Both the position numbers and the translations under genes were made by a program. The notes beneath the pieces were generated by a model, which worked only from the letters and a program-made list of their open reading frames with translations, had not been told where the DNA came from and did no database searches. Positions 7,587 through 10,578 of a stretch of 10,578 nt of DNA are shown one piece after another (the stretch's first letter is position 1; each line of letters starts with the position of its first letter). Source of the DNA: Phoronis ovalis. Lineage: Eukaryota > Phoronida > Phoronidae. The stretch is from assembly GCA_028565635.1 (NCBI GenBank), contig JAOXYB010062212.1, positions 1 to 10,578 of the forward strand, given 5' to 3'.

Positions 7587-8117
7587 TAGCAGAAAACAAA
7601 AAAAAACTATCCTAATATTTAATAGATATATCATTTAGTCCAAAAGTAGATTGTATGCCTCTAATAAGAACTTTGTACTTTTTTAAGACCTTTATCTGTC
7701 CTTCTGATATAGCAGGAATAAGACACATAATCAGTTAACTATAAGATGGCTGGAGTTTATATCCGATGTCCCTGCTTATGGCCACCTGTTTCTTTACCAA
7801 ATTCTTTACTAAAAAATCTTATCATTGTCATCAATATCTTAATTTCGAAAAGGAAATTACCTGGTTTGTACTTTTAAATTAAAGATCTTGCTTGTAACAA
7901 ATTTAACACAAATCCTGTGACAATGAATATGTTGAAAAGTTTACTGTACATGCCCAAAAATAGCAAAGTCAATAATTTTGACAAAATAACAAATTACGAA
8001 ATGACACCTCTCATTTTAACTTGATATCATCATGTCTTTGTCATTATCTCTTTCTGACAATTTATTCAACAACTGATAGCATTTACATGTAATCACACAA
8101 ACATATCAAATTTAAAG
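7586..8117. other. Intron sequence between the ankyrin exons
   Basis: No open frame of interest. It contains the 7905-8040 block related to 6119-6250 and a weak exon-like word near 7743. Confidence 0.55.
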
Positions 8118-8193
8118 AAATTCATTTCAGCATCATGTCTTCATTTTAACTTGTGTTTGGTTTACACCAAAATAGAGATCTAATCATTTGTAA

Positions 8194-8214
8194 CATATAT
8201 ATATAATTATATAT
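8194..8214. repeat. TA-rich palindrome in the ankyrin intron
   Basis: atatatata and tatatatat flank a central aatt-type junction, giving about 20 bp of perfect self-complementarity. It is an ordinary TA dinucleotide microsatellite just upstream (plus sense) of the exon at 8314. Confidence 0.7.
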
Positions 8215-8313
8215 ATCTGACATTCCCTTGTCCAAACACCAAGGTTTCTGGCCAGTTACTCAATAGCTCTTTCACCATGGTACCAATATGTTTTTTCCTA
8301 CCTAAATACTTAC

Positions 8314-8541
8314 TTTATTCATTATGCTGACATCGGCACCTTTATCCAATAATATTTTAACCGCTTCTTTATTGCGTTTTCTGACTGCTTTATGTAAAGG
8401 TGTTTCCATGTCTTCATCTAAACTATTGATGTTAGCTTTGGCTCCAAGTAAGTGTTCGATAATTTCAGTAGATCTGTTTCTGAACCACAGATAACTCTGA
8501 CTACCTGCTGCTGCTGCTACGTGGAGAGCTGTTTGCCCAGT
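8314..8541 (-). CDS. Internal exon of an ankyrin-repeat protein gene (short, 76-codon copy)
   Basis: Read on the minus strand from 8541 down to 8314, this is 76 codons with no stop. The acceptor is a pyrimidine-rich tract ending TTGTAG and the donor is GTAAGTATTTAGG, both phase 0. The translation begins TGQTALHVAAAAG and ends KGADVSIMNK. Two ankyrin repeats are visible: the first has TALH at residues 4-7 and STEIIEHLL at 24-32, and the second has ETPLH at 46-50 and KEAVKILLDKGAD at 58-70. The second repeat plus the first residues of the next exon gives exactly 33 residues between the T of TPLH and the T of TALH, the usual ankyrin period. The first repeat is about 10 residues too long because of an insert around SQSYLWFRNR (14-23). 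Ankyrin repeats are protein-binding scaffolds; the partner and cell location cannot be told from this fragment. A GTA GCA GCA GCA GCA run encodes VAAAA at 8-12. The full gene identity is not recognised. Confidence 0.85.
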
Positions 8542-8914
8542 CTACAACAGACAAAGAGTGAGAACAAAAAAATTATCTGCATCATTAACAAGTTCTGTAA
8601 AATTATTTTTCTTAAAATCACAAACACAACGCAAAATGATTAGCAATAGGCACCACATGCGTTCTGACAAACGCAAGTTACATGTAGCTTGAGTTGGTCA
8701 TGCATTGCGTAGCTGCATCAGCCTAGTAACGACTACATGTAGCCTACGCTCCATGTCAAAGCATGGGTAGCATAAAAGCATACAGTGGCAAAAAAATTGA
8801 TTGTTTTACAATAAAAATTTAAGTTCATTTTATTGTAATTTTTAGATGATTAAAGGATTTGTATTGTAACATAATGGAGTTTTGAATAATAACAGTCATT
8901 GGTAAATGCCGAAT
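8542..8914. other. Intron sequence upstream of the first ankyrin exon
   Basis: It begins with the pyrimidine-rich acceptor of the 8541 exon. Two tacatgtagc words occur near 8680 and 8733. No further exon was recognised. Confidence 0.55.
8806..8838. repeat. Inverted repeat, 11-bp arms
   Basis: TTACAATAAAA (8806-8816) and TTTTATTGTAA (8828-8838) are perfectly complementary across an 11-base spacer. It is AT-rich, so the pairing is only modestly surprising. No target duplication was seen. Confidence 0.55.
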
Positions 8915-10070
8915 AGAAAGCTGATCATGTAAACACGTAAGCCATTATTATGAGACTAAGAAAGTTTTACGTGTAAAATTGTTGAAGATTTGGATTGGCA
9001 TTTGACCCACTTTTCAAGGTGATTTTACAATGTCACACACCCTATTATGCCAACCAAGTTATGGCCTTCTTGAACCCACCTTCAACGCGTACAGTTAATG
9101 CCCGTCTTTCTGGTATGCAATGTGATGTGCCCTCTAGGTAGAAAACATGGCCACCAGTTGGCCATATTAGAAGTATCCAATACTTGCACTATGACCTATA
9201 TATTTACATTGTATTGAATATGAAATTGATCAGATAAAAATTGAAGCTGTTATTGTGACACACAATTTTGAGAACAAACATGGCCGTCAGTCAGCCATAT
9301 TGGAAGTAATCTGGCCAAAATAGCTATGTGACCTGCATTTGACCTGTACTTCTTCGATGTCAAATATGAAGCTGACCAGATAAAAACTGAGGCAGCTATT
9401 GTGAGACAAAAAGTGTTATGCAGAAGAATGTCAATGATTCGGATCAGAATTTGACCCATTTTTTAAGATCATTTTAAAATGTCACATAGCTTGAACCCCA
9501 CATACTTATGGCCTTCGTGAATCCACCTTTGAATTGTCTAGTCAATGCTTTGTCTTTACGGTATGCGGCGCAATGTAACATTCCTTCTCGGGAACAAACA
9601 TTGCTGCCAGCCAGCCATCTTGGAAGTGATCGGGTCAAAAATTTACCAGACCTGTACTTTGACGCCTTCACTTTTTACCTGTATACAATATGTAGCTGAT
9701 CAGATAAAAACTGAAGCAGTTATTGCAAAAAAAACGAAAGTGTTACGCACAGCAAAAAATGTCACTCAAAGATTAAAATCACTTTTTGACGCACTTTCCA
9801 AGGTCATCCTAAAATGTCATCGAGCCTATTACGTGCACCAGCCTATGGCTGTTAATCCACCTTCAAATTGTCCAATCAACGTTTCGTCTTGCCCATAACT
9901 CATGCAAAGTAACATGCCTTCTCGGGAACAAACATGGCCACCAGTCAGCCAACTGGAAGTAATCAAGGACAAAAGTATAAGCAACCTGCACCTTGACCTG
10001 TATGTATCCTGTACCGAACAAGCTGTTATCTTGAGACAGTGGTTCACTCCAGCAAAAAATACCATTTTAA
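8915..10070. repeat. Degenerate tandem repeat family, units of about 320-445 bp, roughly 3.5 copies
   Basis: Recurring landmarks keep the same order. One is atggccttcttgaacccacc at 9063, with related copies at 9507 and 9844. A second is acatggccaccag...ccat...ggaagta near 9147, 9280, 9600 and 9934. A third is gatcagataaaaactgaagc at 9699 with copies at 9228 and 9374. A fourth is ttttaagatcattttaaaatgtca-like near 9460, with relatives near 9018 and 9795. The first full unit contains an internal duplication, so the core occurs twice there 133 bp apart. Open frames in this region (longest about 117 codons) are overlapping, poor in domain-like features and follow the repeat, so they are not called as genes. 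The family is not identified. Confidence 0.85.
9147..9165. repeat. Semi-palindromic core of the 8915-10070 repeat
   Basis: ATGGCCA and TGGCCAT pair perfectly around a 5-base centre. Related cores occur at 9280-9298, 9600-9618 and 9934-9952 with the arms partly decayed (for example atggc...gccat). It is the best-conserved part of the family. Confidence 0.7.
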
Positions 10071-10578
10071 GTTCATGCTTTTATCATTGTCTCAGTCAAG
10101 ACGGTACAACATGTACTTATGGTATTGAAGTTTCTTTTTTACGGGTTCTTTCAATTGACAAGAGATTGCATCTGGCCATTCTTTCAGAAAGAGAGTAAAC
10201 TTTTGGAAAGTTCTTACAATTCCCTAGATGATAATCAGGGATTAGTTAATGTGTTGATTTAATGGCTGAACCAACAGACTTGAAATTTGGCACACTTATA
10301 TATTTCATATAGATCAGGGTTTCTTTTTGTCTTGGTCCGAACAGTGCAATGCGGACCCAAAACATGGATTGTTATCAGAAATGACAATGATAGTATAATG
10401 GTGCTGTTTTCACGCCCTAAAAAACTGGTTAGATTAAGCACTTTTAATAAATTTCTTGCGACAATTACTTCCTACAATTTATTTGTAAACAAGAGGTCTG
10501 TGGGTGCAGACAGATGCCCATCATATGATGTAGTTTCTGTGGTTGTAAAGCCATCTTTGTATGTATAAGAGTTGTGAG
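10071..10578. other. No gene recognised
   Basis: A 93-codon plus-strand frame (10287-10568) and minus-strand frames running in from the window edge overlap one another and show no domain. A short imperfect hairpin, ttggtccg facing cggacccaa, lies near 10334-10362. Confidence 0.5.

Noticed and set aside
7743-7775. Possible 5' remnant of another ankyrin exon (aagatgg then tatcc)
   Set aside because: Only a handful of bases agree with the exon start and the spacing to the paralogous intron block is off by about 70 bp.
9474-10198. Several overlapping open frames of 63-117 codons on both strands
   Set aside because: They follow the degenerate repeat units, overlap each other on opposite strands and show no recognisable domain.
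10287-10568. 93-codon plus-strand frame near the window end
   Set aside because: No family features, and competing frames exist on the other strand. Length is within chance.
1-10578. tRNA, rRNA or a transposase/reverse transcriptase gene
   Set aside because: Scanning by eye found no credible T-loop with paired stems, no rRNA-like segment and no open frame long enough for such enzymes.

Overview
The window looks like AT-rich intronic and intergenic DNA from an animal genome. There is no bacterial-style gene packing. Coding sequence appears as short exons bounded by AG acceptors and GTAAGT donors, and the DNA between is full of degenerate duplications. Frequent ACATGTA words (for example near 434, 4002, 6640, 8083, 8680 and 8733) and the general texture suggest a mollusc, perhaps a bivalve. 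That is an impression, not a demonstrated assignment.

The only convincing coding content is on the minus strand: two phase-0/phase-0 exons of an ankyrin-repeat gene. In transcript order these are 8541-8314 (76 codons) and 6053-5484 (190 codons). Joining them restores the exact 33-residue ankyrin period across the junction, so they probably belong to one gene whose first and last exons lie outside the window or were not recognised. Between and below them are at least five broken copies of the same exon's 3' part (7047-7097, 6741-6790, 6565-6615, 6416-6470, 5310-5441). The surrounding intron sequence is also duplicated. This is a local tandem array of ankyrin exon cassettes in which two copies remain open and the rest have decayed.

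The most striking object is inside the 190-codon exon. A short (GCA)4 alanine run in the sister exon has become a 116-triplet imperfect tract (5683-6030) that keeps the frame open. It would place about 114 Ala/Val/Thr/Ile/Pro/Gly residues inside the first ankyrin repeat.

Region by region: 1-1940 is gene-free apart from a GC-rich patch near 765-830. 1942-2367 has two separate tandem duplications (58 bp and 123 bp periods). 2370-5300 is gene-free, with a strong 15-bp hairpin at 3382-3415, a tiny GC-rich open frame at 3822-3923 and a second GC-rich patch near 4245-4330. 5310-8541 is the ankyrin cassette array, invaded by a probable solo LTR of a retrotransposon (7300-7585, ATAG target duplication). 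8542-8914 is intron or spacer. 8915-10070 is a degenerate tandem repeat family with a semi-palindromic core. 10071-10578 has no recognisable gene. No tRNA, rRNA, CRISPR array, transposase or polymerase gene was found.
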